Positions 18,088 through 27,267 of a stretch of 64,000 nt of DNA are shown here, one piece after another. The stretch comes from Bacteroidales bacterium. GTDB lineage: Bacteria > Bacteroidota > Bacteroidia > Bacteroidales > Lentimicrobiaceae. Below the pieces are notes generated by a model, which saw only the letters and a program-made list of their open reading frames with translations, was not told where the DNA came from and ran no database searches. Where the stretch lies: assembly GCA_016709025.1 (NCBI GenBank), contig JADJEQ010000019.1, positions 186,001 through 250,000 on the forward strand. The letters run 5' to 3'. The translations under genes were made by a program, and so were the position numbers. Every line of letters starts with the position of its first letter. Within the stretch, counting starts at the first letter, position 1.

Positions 18088-18124
18088 GATAAGAGGCCGT
18101 TTCCTGAAGAAACAGCCTCTTATC
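18088..18124 (-). terminator. Rho-independent terminator of the Wzc-like gene
   Basis: A long hairpin: arms GATAAGAGGC and GTTTC (18088-18103) pair with GAAAC and GCCTCTTATC (18109-18124) with one internal C/A mismatch and the loop CTGAA. On the minus strand it starts 17 bp after the tyrosine-kinase stop and is followed by GTTTTAAAC. It separates the exopolysaccharide pair from cysC. Confidence 0.75.
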
Positions 18125-18140
18125 CGAATCATTATCAGAA

Positions 18141-20594
18141 TCAGGATTTTTTGAACATTTTATTTATAAGTCCTTCTTCTTCAGTTTCCTGGTCATCGGT
18201 ATAATAACCATAACCATAGCCGTAACCATAGCCGTAACCATAGCCGTAACCATAACCATAACCATAGCTATAGGAATTGTTATCTAACCTGACATCATTA
18301 ACAAGAATGGTTACATCAGGAATATTTCGTTTCTCGATATCAGCGATGATTGAACCGAAAATTTTCTTGTTTGTATAGTTCTGCCTGACAACGAAGATCG
18401 AAACGTCAACATACTTCATCAGGAGGAATGCATCGGTTACCAGCCCAACAGGTGGGGAGTCGATGATGATGTAATCGTAACGATCTTTCAGTCCTTGAAA
18501 AAGTTCGGCGTTTTTATCGGAACCGATCAATTCGGCGGGATTTGGAGGTACAGGGCCTGCCATAATGATATCCAGGTTCTCAAGAGGCGATTTCTGGATA
18601 ATACTGTCAATGGTGCTTTTTCCGATCAGGTAGGAGCTGATACCCTCGGTATTGGAAAGCCCAAAGTCCTGGTAAATTTTTGGTTTGCGGAGGTCAAAGC
18701 CCATTAGCAGGGTTTTTTTTCCGTAAAGTGCAAAAATCGAAGCCAGGTTAACGGAAGTGAATGTTTTACCTTCACTCACCATGGTAGACGTGATAAGAAT
18801 GGTCTGTTTGTCACCTGTTTGTTTGAAATACTGCAGGTTGGTTCTGATCGATCTGAATGATTCTGCAATTGATGATTTTGGATATTCAGCGACCACAATC
18901 TTACTGTCTTTATTGTTGTGGATGATGTGCCCAAGCAATGGCAGAGAAGTCAGTGATTCAAGTTCTTTTTTGTCGATCAGCTTTTCGTTGAAATAACCCT
19001 TACCAAGTACATAAACGACTGGGAAAATAAAGCCCAGAAGCAATGCGATGGTATAGTTGAGGGTCTTTTTGGGGAAAACAGGTTCCATTTCATCGGAGGA
19101 AGCCTGATCAATAACTTCGTTATCCGGCATGTTAGATGCCCGGGTAATCTGTGCTTCAGACCTTTTTTGAAGAAGGTAGGTATAAATGGCATCGTTCAGT
19201 TTGAATTTGCGTTCAATCCCAACAAGCAAACGCTGGGTAGCAGGCAGTTTACTGATTTTGCCTGATAACATGTTAATACGGCTGTCGATTTCCCTTATAG
19301 AAATGCTGGATGTATTAACAATGTTGTTTATATTCTCTTCAAGTGTTCTTTTGTTGACCCTGATCCTGTCGTCGTAAGAGGCAATGATCGGATTTTTCTC
19401 TTTGGCCATCATCATCGCTTCCCCGCGACTGGCGTAGAGTGAAGTCAGGTCATTTATAAGCTTGGTGAGAATGGGATCATCAATTCCCATAGAAGAAGGT
19501 ACGGTAAGTCCGGCAAGATCGCCTTCGTTTTTCCTGAGATAATCGCGCAGATAAAGGTAGTATTTGTTTTTAACCAGCAGGACTGCCTTTTCGTTTTCAA
19601 GCTCTTTCATTTGCTGGAAAACCTGTTGCGACTGGAAATCAAGGTCCATGACTACATTTTTAGTCCGGAAATCCTGTAACACCGTTTCAGCAGTGCGCAA
19701 TGAATCAGTAATTCCAAGAAGCTGTTCATCAATAAAATTGATGGTATTGGTTGCAATCTGATTCTTTTTTTCCAATCCACGCGACATGTAAACTGCAGTG
19801 AGGGTGTTCAGAAAATCGGTTGCTTTGTGAACATTGGTACTGCGCAAGGAAATTTCAACAATGGAGGCTTCACGGTTAATCGGCTCAATTTCAAAACCCA
19901 TGAATTGATTGGTCAGGTCTTCGATTTTGTTGAAGGTAAAAAACATATTAAGGTTAACATGTTCTTTAGGCTTGAAATTGGTGTTGAGAAGAATCTTAAA
20001 ATTATAAAACTTCCCGCGAATCTGCTCCCCGAATCTGAATTTTCCCCTTACATCAAACTTTTGATTGATTTTTTCAATTTGTTTCCCTTTGGCATAATCG
20101 TAAAGAAATACTGATTCACCTTCCGTTGTCAGGCTGAATTCGTTGTTGGGTAAAATAATCAGGTTAAACCTTAAACCAGCAGGTTGTGGATTGGCGGTGT
20201 CAAATTCAACAGTAAAGGGGGAATCTTTGTAAAGTTCCCGTGTAAGAAAATTCTCTTCCTGGAAATAGGAGACTTTAAAATCCAAAGTCCTCACGGCCCT
20301 GTTAACCAAGGCACGCGATTTAAGTACTCCGATCTCATTTTCGAGAACCTGTGCATTTTTAACATTCCCGAGGCCCAATAGTGCCTGTGGATCAAAACTT
20401 GATTTATCATCTTTGATCAATACAGTTGTACCGACTTTATAAATTGGCTGCGTATATTTATTGAATAAAAACGCAATGGCCAGGGCGATAAAAACAGTAA
20501 TGATGAAGAAATACCAATAATGGTAAAACTTAAAGAACAACTGCTTAAAGTCAACAGTTTCTTCCTGGGGGGCTTGATTAGTGTAATTCTCCAC
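18141..20594 (-). CDS. Wzc-like polysaccharide co-polymerase and tyrosine autokinase
   Basis: This 817-residue inner-membrane protein controls export and chain length of exo- or capsular polysaccharide. The N-terminal Wzz domain starts after a membrane helix (about residues 30-50), then a long coiled-coil periplasmic region (about 280-480), a second helix (about 510-530), and a cytoplasmic BY-kinase. Kinase motifs are Walker A MVSEGKT (about 602-608), Walker A' LLMGFDLRKPK and Walker B YDYIIIDSPPVG. The C-terminus carries ten Tyr-Gly dipeptides in a row, a likely autophosphorylation cluster. The Wza-like gene lies 7 bp upstream in the same operon. Confidence 0.95.
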   Translation of the reverse strand: MENYTNQAPQEETVDFKQLFFKFYHYWYFFIITVFIALAIAFLFNKYTQPIYKVGTTVLIKDDKSSFDPQALLGLGNVKNAQVLENEIGVLKSRALVNRAVRTLDFKVSYFQEENFLTRELYKDSPFTVEFDTANPQPAGLRFNLIILPNNEFSLTTEGESVFLYDYAKGKQIEKINQKFDVRGKFRFGEQIRGKFYNFKILLNTNFKPKEHVNLNMFFTFNKIEDLTNQFMGFEIEPINREASIVEISLRSTNVHKATDFLNTLTAVYMSRGLEKKNQIATNTINFIDEQLLGITDSLRTAETVLQDFRTKNVVMDLDFQSQQVFQQMKELENEKAVLLVKNKYYLYLRDYLRKNEGDLAGLTVPSSMGIDDPILTKLINDLTSLYASRGEAMMMAKEKNPIIASYDDRIRVNKRTLEENINNIVNTSSISIREIDSRINMLSGKISKLPATQRLLVGIERKFKLNDAIYTYLLQKRSEAQITRASNMPDNEVIDQASSDEMEPVFPKKTLNYTIALLLGFIFPVVYVLGKGYFNEKLIDKKELESLTSLPLLGHIIHNNKDSKIVVAEYPKSSIAESFRSIRTNLQYFKQTGDKQTILITSTMVSEGKTFTSVNLASIFALYGKKTLLMGFDLRKPKIYQDFGLSNTEGISSYLIGKSTIDSIIQKSPLENLDIIMAGPVPPNPAELIGSDKNAELFQGLKDRYDYIIIDSPPVGLVTDAFLLMKYVDVSIFVVRQNYTNKKIFGSIIADIEKRNIPDVTILVNDVRLDNNSYSYGYGYGYGYGYGYGYGYGYGYYTDDQETEEEGLINKMFKKS
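18204..18272 (-). repeat. In-frame 6/12-bp tandem repeat encoding a Tyr-Gly tail
   Basis: The coding strand repeats TAT GGT TAC GGC and close variants, giving ten consecutive Tyr-Gly pairs. Three copies of the 12-bp unit are identical. Gains or losses of 6 or 12 bp keep the frame, so the number of tyrosines could vary between cells or strains. Confidence 0.9.
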
Positions 20595-20601
20595 GGTATT
20601 T

Positions 20602-21393
20602 CTATTTAATATAAGTCATGATGAGAAGCGTAGTGGTAATGGTTGCAAAGATCAATGTATACGGGAAAGCGGTGAACGCGAAATTCTTGCTCTTCAAAGG
20701 CTCAACATATACAATATCTCCGGGTTGCAGGAAATAAGCAGGTGATTCAAAAATATTCGCTTTCAGGAGGTTGACAGTATAGGCGGCAGAGCCGGTTGCT
20801 GTTTTTCGGATTACTGTAACCTTATCCCGTTTTGCAAATGGGTTAAGGTCACCAGCCATACTAATGGCCTGAAGAATATTTATGTTTTCCTGATAAACGA
20901 GATATGTTCCCGGTCTGACGACTTCTCCAAGCAGCGTGACTTTAAAATTCACCAGCTTAACTGTAACTATGGTCATTTGGAAATAGTCGTCTATTGTGCT
21001 CTGGAACAATGTCTTTATTTCATTGATATTGAGACCGGCAACCTGAATTTTCCCTACCAGGGGGAAATTTACATATCCTGAGTCAGCAACTGTATAACTG
21101 TTAATATAAACACTCATTTCAGTAGATGCCTGATATACATTTCGCTGGTTTGACTCAAATGGATTTACATTACTGGCATCCAGACTGTTAACGTCCACAT
21201 AGAGGTTATCGCCGGGCTGAACCTTGTATTCAGGATTTGTTTCATTGAAAAACTCAATTTTCCCGTCTTTTTGATAATTTTCAATATCCTGAATGTACTT
21301 CACTTTCTTGAGTGATACACAGGAACTAACCAATACGGCTGCCAAAAAGAAAACAAAAGCCTGTTTGATTTTAAAGTTCATTTTAACTTTCAT
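20602..21393 (-). CDS. Wza-like polysaccharide export lipoprotein
   Basis: A 263-residue outer-membrane export protein. A lipoprotein signal (hydrophobic residues about 10-23, lipobox VSSC) is followed by the Poly_export domain (YKVQPGDNLYVDV, about residues 56-68) and an SLBB-type segment (VTLLGEVVRPGTYLV, about 168-182). A C-terminal hydrophobic helix (about 238-262) is common in Bacteroidota Wza-type proteins. It would form the channel for polymer leaving the cell, working with the Wzc-like kinase encoded 7 bp downstream. No glycosyltransferases or flippase are adjacent, so this pair is separated from its biosynthetic cluster. Confidence 0.93.
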   Translation of the reverse strand: MKVKMNFKIKQAFVFFLAAVLVSSCVSLKKVKYIQDIENYQKDGKIEFFNETNPEYKVQPGDNLYVDVNSLDASNVNPFESNQRNVYQASTEMSVYINSYTVADSGYVNFPLVGKIQVAGLNINEIKTLFQSTIDDYFQMTIVTVKLVNFKVTLLGEVVRPGTYLVYQENINILQAISMAGDLNPFAKRDKVTVIRKTATGSAAYTVNLLKANIFESPAYFLQPGDIVYVEPLKSKNFAFTAFPYTLIFATITTTLLIMTYIK

Positions 21394-21716
21394 ACCTGAA
21401 AAATCTTAAACCGTATTATATTATGATTAAAACACTGAAAAGTAATCTGTCGTATAATTTAAATCAAAGCAGGCTTGATTTTATGCGATAATTGTTTATC
21501 AGCGGTCAGAATTGAAAAATATTGTGCAAATTTAGTATAAAAAACTTAATTATCATTTTTACACAAATCATAATTCTTATAGTCAGTTTGATACAGATAT
21601 TCACATCCCCCTGATCAGCAGCTCAATCAGGTATCCTAATGGAGCCTTGTCTGAACGGATTTCCACCGATTGAAAATTGCAACTGAATAATCATCGAAAA
21701 AGGCCTGAACTGAAAA
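21394..21716. other. Intergenic leader of the export operon
   Basis: This stretch of 323 bp holds no credible gene. On the minus strand a TAAATTTG box (plus-strand positions 21527-21534) fits the Bacteroidota -7 element about 135 bp before the Wza-like start, but I saw no matching -33 TTTG at the usual spacing. The rest is AT-rich without an obvious hairpin. Confidence 0.35.
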
Positions 21717-23075
21717 TTAAATTATAGCTTCTCCTTTTAAAGTGGCGGATGTGCATGCTGTTATTCTGACATTTACATAATCGCCGGGTTTAAAATCGTG
21801 TTTCGGGAAAATTACCACTTTGTTGTGACTGTTTCTCCCCGATAGTTCTTTCTGCGACTTTTTTGAGAAATTTTCGACCAGCACTTCAAAAGTCTTGCCG
21901 ATATCAGCCTGGTTGCTCCGGTAGGATAATTCCTGCTGCAGATCGATGATTTCCTTTAATCGCCTGCTTTTTACCTCTTCGGGAACATCGTCCTCGTATC
22001 TCTTTTCTGCCACAGTTCCTGGTCTTTCGGAGTATTTGAACATAAATGCATAGTCATACCCTGCCCATTTCATCAGTTCAAGGGTCTGCTGATGGTCATC
22101 TTCTGTTTCGGTGCAAAATCCGGCAATAACGTCGGTTGACAAGGCACAATCCGGCAATATTGCACGGATAGCTTCGATTCTGCCCATATACCATTGCCTG
22201 TCGTATTTGCGGTTCATCAGCTTCAGTATTTTATCGCTTCCCGATTGAACCGGAAGGTGGATTGAACGGCAAATGTTGGGGTAGGCAGCCATGGTTTTCA
22301 GCAGCTCGTCCGATAAATCTTTCGGGTGAGAAGTAGCAAATCTTACCCTCAGGGCGGGGTCTATTTCCGCTATTCTTTCCATTAATTCAGGGAAACCGGA
22401 ACCTCTTTCACTTTTATAGGAATTTACGTTCTGTCCCAACAAAGTGACTTCGCGGAAACCGCTATTAAACAAATCCTGAGCTTCACTGACGATGGTTTCG
22501 GGATTTCTGCTTCGTTCCCTGCCCCTGGTAAAGGGCACTACACAATAAGAGCAAAAGTTTTCGCAACCACGCATGATAGAAATAAAGGCTGATATTCCGG
22601 TGCTGTCGAGCCTTACCGGATTGATGTCTGCATAGGTTTCGTCGGCAGAAAGAATAACATTAATGGCTTTCTGACCGGTTTCGGCAATCGACAGAAGTCG
22701 TGGAAGGTCGCGGTAAGCGTCGGGGCCGACAATCACATCCACCATTTTCTCTTCATCAATCAACTGTGACTTCAGCCTTTCGGCCATACAGCCCAAAACA
22801 CCGATGATCAGGCCAGGTTTTAGTTTTTTATAACGCTTGAATTCCTGTAAACGGGCTCTTACCCTTTGTTCCGCATGGTCACGGATAGAGCATGTATTGA
22901 CAAATATCAGATCAGCCTCGTCTATTTTATCAGTGGTTTCAAAATTGTTATCAGTCATGATTGAACCTACAATCTGGCTGTCAGAAAAATTCATCTGGCA
23001 ACCATAGGTTTCAATGTAAAGTTTACGTTTAGGGTCCAAATCAGGATGGTATTTTTGTTCGTGTATCTTAAACAT
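21717..23075 (-). CDS. miaB: tRNA-2-methylthio-N6-dimethylallyladenosine synthase
   Basis: This radical-SAM methylthiotransferase adds a methylthio group to i6A37 of tRNA. The N-terminal UPF0004 domain begins KLYIETYGCQMNFSDS, with further Cys in VNTCSIRDHAEQR and GVLGCMAERL. The radical-SAM cluster is CENFCSYCVVPFTRGRERS, and a TRAM domain ends the protein. I prefer the Met at 23075 (MFKIHEQKY), giving about 452 residues; an upstream in-frame Met at 23111 adds twelve unconserved residues. The SAM motif and the RGRERSRNPE sequence distinguish it from RimO. Confidence 0.96.
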   Translation of the reverse strand: MFKIHEQKYHPDLDPKRKLYIETYGCQMNFSDSQIVGSIMTDNNFETTDKIDEADLIFVNTCSIRDHAEQRVRARLQEFKRYKKLKPGLIIGVLGCMAERLKSQLIDEEKMVDVIVGPDAYRDLPRLLSIAETGQKAINVILSADETYADINPVRLDSTGISAFISIMRGCENFCSYCVVPFTRGRERSRNPETIVSEAQDLFNSGFREVTLLGQNVNSYKSERGSGFPELMERIAEIDPALRVRFATSHPKDLSDELLKTMAAYPNICRSIHLPVQSGSDKILKLMNRKYDRQWYMGRIEAIRAILPDCALSTDVIAGFCTETEDDHQQTLELMKWAGYDYAFMFKYSERPGTVAEKRYEDDVPEEVKSRRLKEIIDLQQELSYRSNQADIGKTFEVLVENFSKKSQKELSGRNSHNKVVIFPKHDFKPGDYVNVRITACTSATLKGEAII

Positions 23076-23249
23076 CCGGATGCATTCTTTGTTTCGGGAT
23101 GGATGCCACAAAGTTACGATTATTTGAACAGCCTCATTATTAAATTGTTGTAAATAAAATTTTCGTTTTTAAATAAGGCATGTGTTTTTATTGCGTTACT
23201 TTGTGCCCATTTTCGAATTAGATCTGATTGAAAACTAGTTTCATCTTGT

Positions 23250-25607
23250 ATGATAAAAAATCTGGTAATTGTAGAATCACCCGCTAAAGCCAAAACGATT
23301 GAAGGCTTTTTAGGGAAAGATTACATTGTTAAATCAAGTTTTGGACATGTCCGCGATTTGTCAAAGAAACAGCTTGGAGTTGATGTCGATAACGATTTCA
23401 CACCCAGCTATGAGATATCGGCTGATAAAACAAAACTTATAAAGGAGCTCAAAAAACTTGCATCGGAGGCTGAAATTGTATGGCTGGCATCCGACGAGGA
23501 CCGTGAAGGAGAAGCTATTTCATGGCATTTAGCCGAGGCGTTGTCGCTTGATATTGCGAAAACCCGCCGGATTGTTTTCCACGAAATTACCAAAAGTGCA
23601 ATTACCGAGGCCATTCAAAATCCCAGGGGGATTGATCTGAATCTGGTAGATGCCCAACAGGCCCGTCGTGTCCTTGACCGTTTGGTGGGATTTGAGCTAT
23701 CACCGGTTTTATGGAGAAAAGTAAAACCGGCCCTGTCGGCAGGCCGGGTTCAGTCGGTTGCTGTCCGTTTGATTGTTGACCGTGAAGATGAAATCAAGGC
23801 ATTTAAATCGTCATTTAATTATAGAGTTACTGCCACCTTTACCATTCCCGATGAAGCCGGACAGCCGAAAATCAATGCGGAACTTTCGAAACGATTTTCA
23901 CAAAAACCGGAAGCGGTTGATTTTTTGAAGAAGTGTATCGGGGCTGCTTTTCATATCAGCGATATTGAAACCAAGCCTGCCAGAAAATCGCCTGCACCTC
24001 CGTTTACTACATCAACCCTTCAGCAGGAAGCAAGTCGTAAGCTTGGCTATTCGGTCGCAAAAACCATGTTGGTTGCCCAGCAATTATATGAGAGCGGGAA
24101 AATTACCTATATGCGTACCGACTCTGTGAATCTGAGCCAGTTGGCGATAAATATGTCGCGGGAAGAGATTACGAAATTATACGGCGAAAAGTACGTCAAA
24201 ACAAGGCAGTACGCCACAAAATCGAAAGGTGCACAGGAAGCTCATGAGGCTATCAGGCCAACATACATGAACGCCCAGGAGATCAAAGGGGATGATTCGC
24301 AGCGCAGGTTGTACGATCTTATCTGGAAACGGACCATTGCCTCACAAATGAGTGATGCCGAACTGGAACGTACCAATGTTACCATTCTGATAACACCGGC
24401 CGGACAGAAGATCGGGGATACCCTTTCCGAGAAGTTTGTTGCCAAAGGTGAGGTCATTAAATTTGATGGATTTCTCAAAGTTTATATGGAATCAACCGAC
24501 GATGAGCCGGCTGATAGTGATGAAGAAATTCTGCCCCCGATTAAAGCAGGACAGGGTCTTGATTTGAATGAAATGCTGGCTACGCAGAAATTTTCTCAGC
24601 AGCCTCCACGGTATACCGAAGCCAGCCTGGTTAAAAAAATGGAAGAACTCGGAATTGGTCGCCCGTCAACTTATGCACCAACCATTTCTACCATTCAGAA
24701 ACGAGAATATGTTGTGAAGGAAGACCGGCCGGGAATAAAGCGCGAATACGATTTTGTTCAGCTTAAGAATTCAAAAATCAAAGAGGAGATCAAAACAGAA
24801 AACACCGGTTTTGAGAAATCAAAACTTTTTCCCACGGATATCGGAGGCCTGGTTAACACTTTTCTCGTTCAGAATTTTGAAAATATTCTCGACTATAACT
24901 TTACGGCAAACGTTGAAAAAGAGTTTGATGAAATTGCCCAGGGTCAGAAAGTCTGGAACCAGATGATCAGGGAGTTTTATTTTCCTTTTATAAAACAGGT
25001 TAAAGAGACACTTGAAAATTCAGAAAAGGTTAAAGGAGAACGACTGCTTGGTGCAGATCCGGAAAGCGGCAAAAATGTATACGTCAGAATAGGCCGTTTT
25101 GGGCCTATGATACAAATTGGTGAAGCAGAGGATGAGGAGAAACCGCGTTTTGCCAGCCTGAAAAAAGGTCAGTCGATGGATAGTCTTGTTCTTGAAGAAG
25201 CCCTGAGACTTTTTGATTTTCCAAGAACAATCGGCAAATACGAAGATGCTGAACTTACTGTGGCCATTGGCCGCTTCGGGCCTTATGTAAAGCATAAATC
25301 GGCTTTTTATTCATTGGCAAAAACCGATGATCCGGCCAGCATTGATGCAGACCGCGCCATAGAACTGATTATCGAAAAGCGGAAAAAGGAAACGGAAAGA
25401 GTGATCCTTGTTTTTAAGGAAGATCCACAGGTTCAGGTACTCAATGGAAGATATGGCCCCTATATTGCGATCGGTAAATCGAATTACAGGATTCCCAAAG
25501 GAACTGACCCAGCTTCACTTACACTTGAGCATTGCCGCGAAATAGCCACCAAATCAGACGCCCAACCCAAAACAACCACCAAGGGCAGATTTACAAAGAA
25601 GAAATAA
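23250..25607 (+). CDS. topA: DNA topoisomerase I
   Basis: A 785-residue type IA topoisomerase that relaxes negative supercoils. The TOPRIM domain opens with LVIVESPAKAKTIEGFLG and contains DEDREGEAISWH. The catalytic Tyr287 lies in ITYMRTDS, and the GIGRPSTYAPTI motif is present near residue 470. The C-terminal part (about 590-770) has repeated GRFGPYV/I-type modules rather than four-Cys zinc fingers, as seen in many Bacteroidota TopA proteins. The start at 23250 places the TOPRIM motif at residue 5, as expected. Confidence 0.96.
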   Translation: MIKNLVIVESPAKAKTIEGFLGKDYIVKSSFGHVRDLSKKQLGVDVDNDFTPSYEISADKTKLIKELKKLASEAEIVWLASDEDREGEAISWHLAEALSLDIAKTRRIVFHEITKSAITEAIQNPRGIDLNLVDAQQARRVLDRLVGFELSPVLWRKVKPALSAGRVQSVAVRLIVDREDEIKAFKSSFNYRVTATFTIPDEAGQPKINAELSKRFSQKPEAVDFLKKCIGAAFHISDIETKPARKSPAPPFTTSTLQQEASRKLGYSVAKTMLVAQQLYESGKITYMRTDSVNLSQLAINMSREEITKLYGEKYVKTRQYATKSKGAQEAHEAIRPTYMNAQEIKGDDSQRRLYDLIWKRTIASQMSDAELERTNVTILITPAGQKIGDTLSEKFVAKGEVIKFDGFLKVYMESTDDEPADSDEEILPPIKAGQGLDLNEMLATQKFSQQPPRYTEASLVKKMEELGIGRPSTYAPTISTIQKREYVVKEDRPGIKREYDFVQLKNSKIKEEIKTENTGFEKSKLFPTDIGGLVNTFLVQNFENILDYNFTANVEKEFDEIAQGQKVWNQMIREFYFPFIKQVKETLENSEKVKGERLLGADPESGKNVYVRIGRFGPMIQIGEAEDEEKPRFASLKKGQSMDSLVLEEALRLFDFPRTIGKYEDAELTVAIGRFGPYVKHKSAFYSLAKTDDPASIDADRAIELIIEKRKKETERVILVFKEDPQVQVLNGRYGPYIAIGKSNYRIPKGTDPASLTLEHCREIATKSDAQPKTTTKGRFTKKK

Positions 25608-25635
25608 ATTTTGAAATCTGGCAAATATTTAAAAT

Positions 25636-25672
25636 GAGGGGTGCATTCCAAAAGAAGCATCCCTCGTTTTTT
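25636..25672 (+). terminator. Rho-independent terminator of topA
   Basis: The stem GAGGGGTGC (25636-25644) pairs with GCATCCCTC (25657-25665) with one G-T wobble, followed by GTTTTTT. It lies 28 bp after the topA stop, a good intrinsic terminator. Confidence 0.85.
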
Positions 25673-25731
25673 ACTGCTGTTTTTTCAGAAAATTAATGTA
25701 GGTTTGAAAATAGAAAGTAAACGATAGTTTT

Positions 25732-26907
25732 ATGGACATTTCCATTTATTTTGAGCCAGTTGCAGAATCATTGTTTAACGAATTAGCCGGGGGAGCCCAT
25801 CCCCGACTGGGGCAAATTTTAAACGTTTTCCGGGAAGAGAATGCGTTTCCCGAACTGGAAGGTGTGCAGATAGCTTTGCTGGGAGTGAATGATGACAGGG
25901 GTGCAGTGGATAATGAAGGCTGTTCCGGAGCAGCAAATGAGGTGAGACATTATCTGTATCGTCTTTTTCCCGGAGCCTGGACAGCCAATATTGCTGATCT
26001 GGGCAATATCAGGCGTGGCCATTCGGTTGAGGACACCTATTTTGCAGTATCATCAACTTTGGAGTGGTTGATATCCAACAGAATATTTCCGGTTATTCTG
26101 GGTGGCGGCCATGATATGACATTTGCCATGTACAAGGCATACGAAAAGCTTGAGCAAATCATCAATATGGCAGTTGTAGATCCGATGTTCGACCTTGGTG
26201 AAACCTCCGACAACGTAAACTCGAACACCTATCTGAGCCAGATTATTATGCAGCGGCCGAATTACCTGTTTAACTATACAAATCTGGGATACCAGACTTA
26301 TTTTGTTGACCAGCCGGCGCTCGACCTGATGAAAAAGTTGCTTTTTGATACTTACAGGCTGGGTTTGTTGCACGGCAATCTTATGGAAACAGAACCGCTG
26401 CTGCGGAATGCTGATTTATTCTCATTTGATATGGGAGCTATCCGTGCTGCAGATGCACCCGGTAATGCCAACGCCAGCCCCAATGGCTTTTCAGGGGATG
26501 AAGCCTGCCAGATAGTTCGTTATGCAGCCATGAGTGATAAACTCTCATCTATGGGGTTCTTTGAATTAAATCCTTTGTCCGATCGCCAGGGCATTACTGC
26601 ACACTTGCTGGCCCAGATGGTTTGGTATGCTTTTGAAGGCTATAACCAGCGAAAAAACGATTTCCCGGTTTCTGAAAGTGACTCCTTTATACGATACATA
26701 GTTCCCACATCTGATTTTGCCGATGGCATTGTGTTTGTCAAAAGCCGCAAAACCGACCGCTGGTGGATGGAAGTGGTATGTAAGCCGGAGAGCCGCCAGA
26801 AATATGCCAGCCATTATATTGTTCCCTGCACCTATCAGGATTATCAGACAGCCTGCGACAATGAAATTCCTGATCGCTGGTGGCAGATGTATCAGAAACT
26901 GATGTAG
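25732..26907 (+). CDS. Arginase-fold protein with altered metal site (formimidoylglutamase-like)
   Basis: This 391-residue protein has the ureohydrolase fold: GGGHD at residues 124-128, VVDPMFD at 148-154 and SFDMGAI at 231-237 occupy the positions of GGDHS, DAHxD and SxDxDxxDP. Two of the six usual Mn ligands are replaced: the His of DAHxD is Met152, and the second Asp of SxDxD is Gly235. His127, Asp150, Asp154 and Asp233 remain. A two-Mn hydrolase is therefore doubtful; it may bind one metal or have another role. Such proteins are often annotated as formimidoylglutamase in Bacteroidota, but no histidine-degradation genes are nearby. Confidence 0.8.
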   Translation: MDISIYFEPVAESLFNELAGGAHPRLGQILNVFREENAFPELEGVQIALLGVNDDRGAVDNEGCSGAANEVRHYLYRLFPGAWTANIADLGNIRRGHSVEDTYFAVSSTLEWLISNRIFPVILGGGHDMTFAMYKAYEKLEQIINMAVVDPMFDLGETSDNVNSNTYLSQIIMQRPNYLFNYTNLGYQTYFVDQPALDLMKKLLFDTYRLGLLHGNLMETEPLLRNADLFSFDMGAIRAADAPGNANASPNGFSGDEACQIVRYAAMSDKLSSMGFFELNPLSDRQGITAHLLAQMVWYAFEGYNQRKNDFPVSESDSFIRYIVPTSDFADGIVFVKSRKTDRWWMEVVCKPESRQKYASHYIVPCTYQDYQTACDNEIPDRWWQMYQKLM

Positions 26908-26954
26908 CTCAGGGCTCAGGGCATGTTGTTAATTGAGAAATTTCGTCTCCGAAG

Positions 26955-27225
26955 CAGCAGACAAGGGGACACGGGGAAATGGGGACAAGGTGACAAAGGG
27001 AAATTAGGTACAAGGAGATGGGGTAGATAGAGTAATTACATTTTTTTAGCAATGGACACGGGGATCCGGGGAAATGGGGACGACCAGGGGACGCCCTTTC
27101 CCCCATACCCCCCTTTTGAAAAGGTATTAAAATTCTTAGTGGATGATTGTAAGCGTATTACAGTACTCCTTAACTCTTCACTTTATTCCCCTTGTCTCCC
27201 GCTCCCCTTGTCACCTTGCCTGCTG
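26955..27225. repeat. Inverted-repeat-bounded intergenic element, copy 1 (no cargo)
   Basis: A 271-bp segment bounded by CAGCAGACAAGGGGAC (26955-26970) and GTCACCTTGCCTGCTG (27210-27225), which match as inverted repeats at 14 of 16 positions. The inside holds G-rich about 8-bp repeats on the left and a core (27118-27240) shared with positions 43757-43876. The homology to the second locus extends outside the repeats on both sides (from about 26909 and to about 27270), so true ends are uncertain. It fills the space between the arginase-fold gene and ruvC, and no convincing reading frame lies in it. Confidence 0.7.
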
Positions 27226-27267
27226 AATGGTGGCAGGATGTTCCTTTTGTAAATTGTCCCTCGGTCC

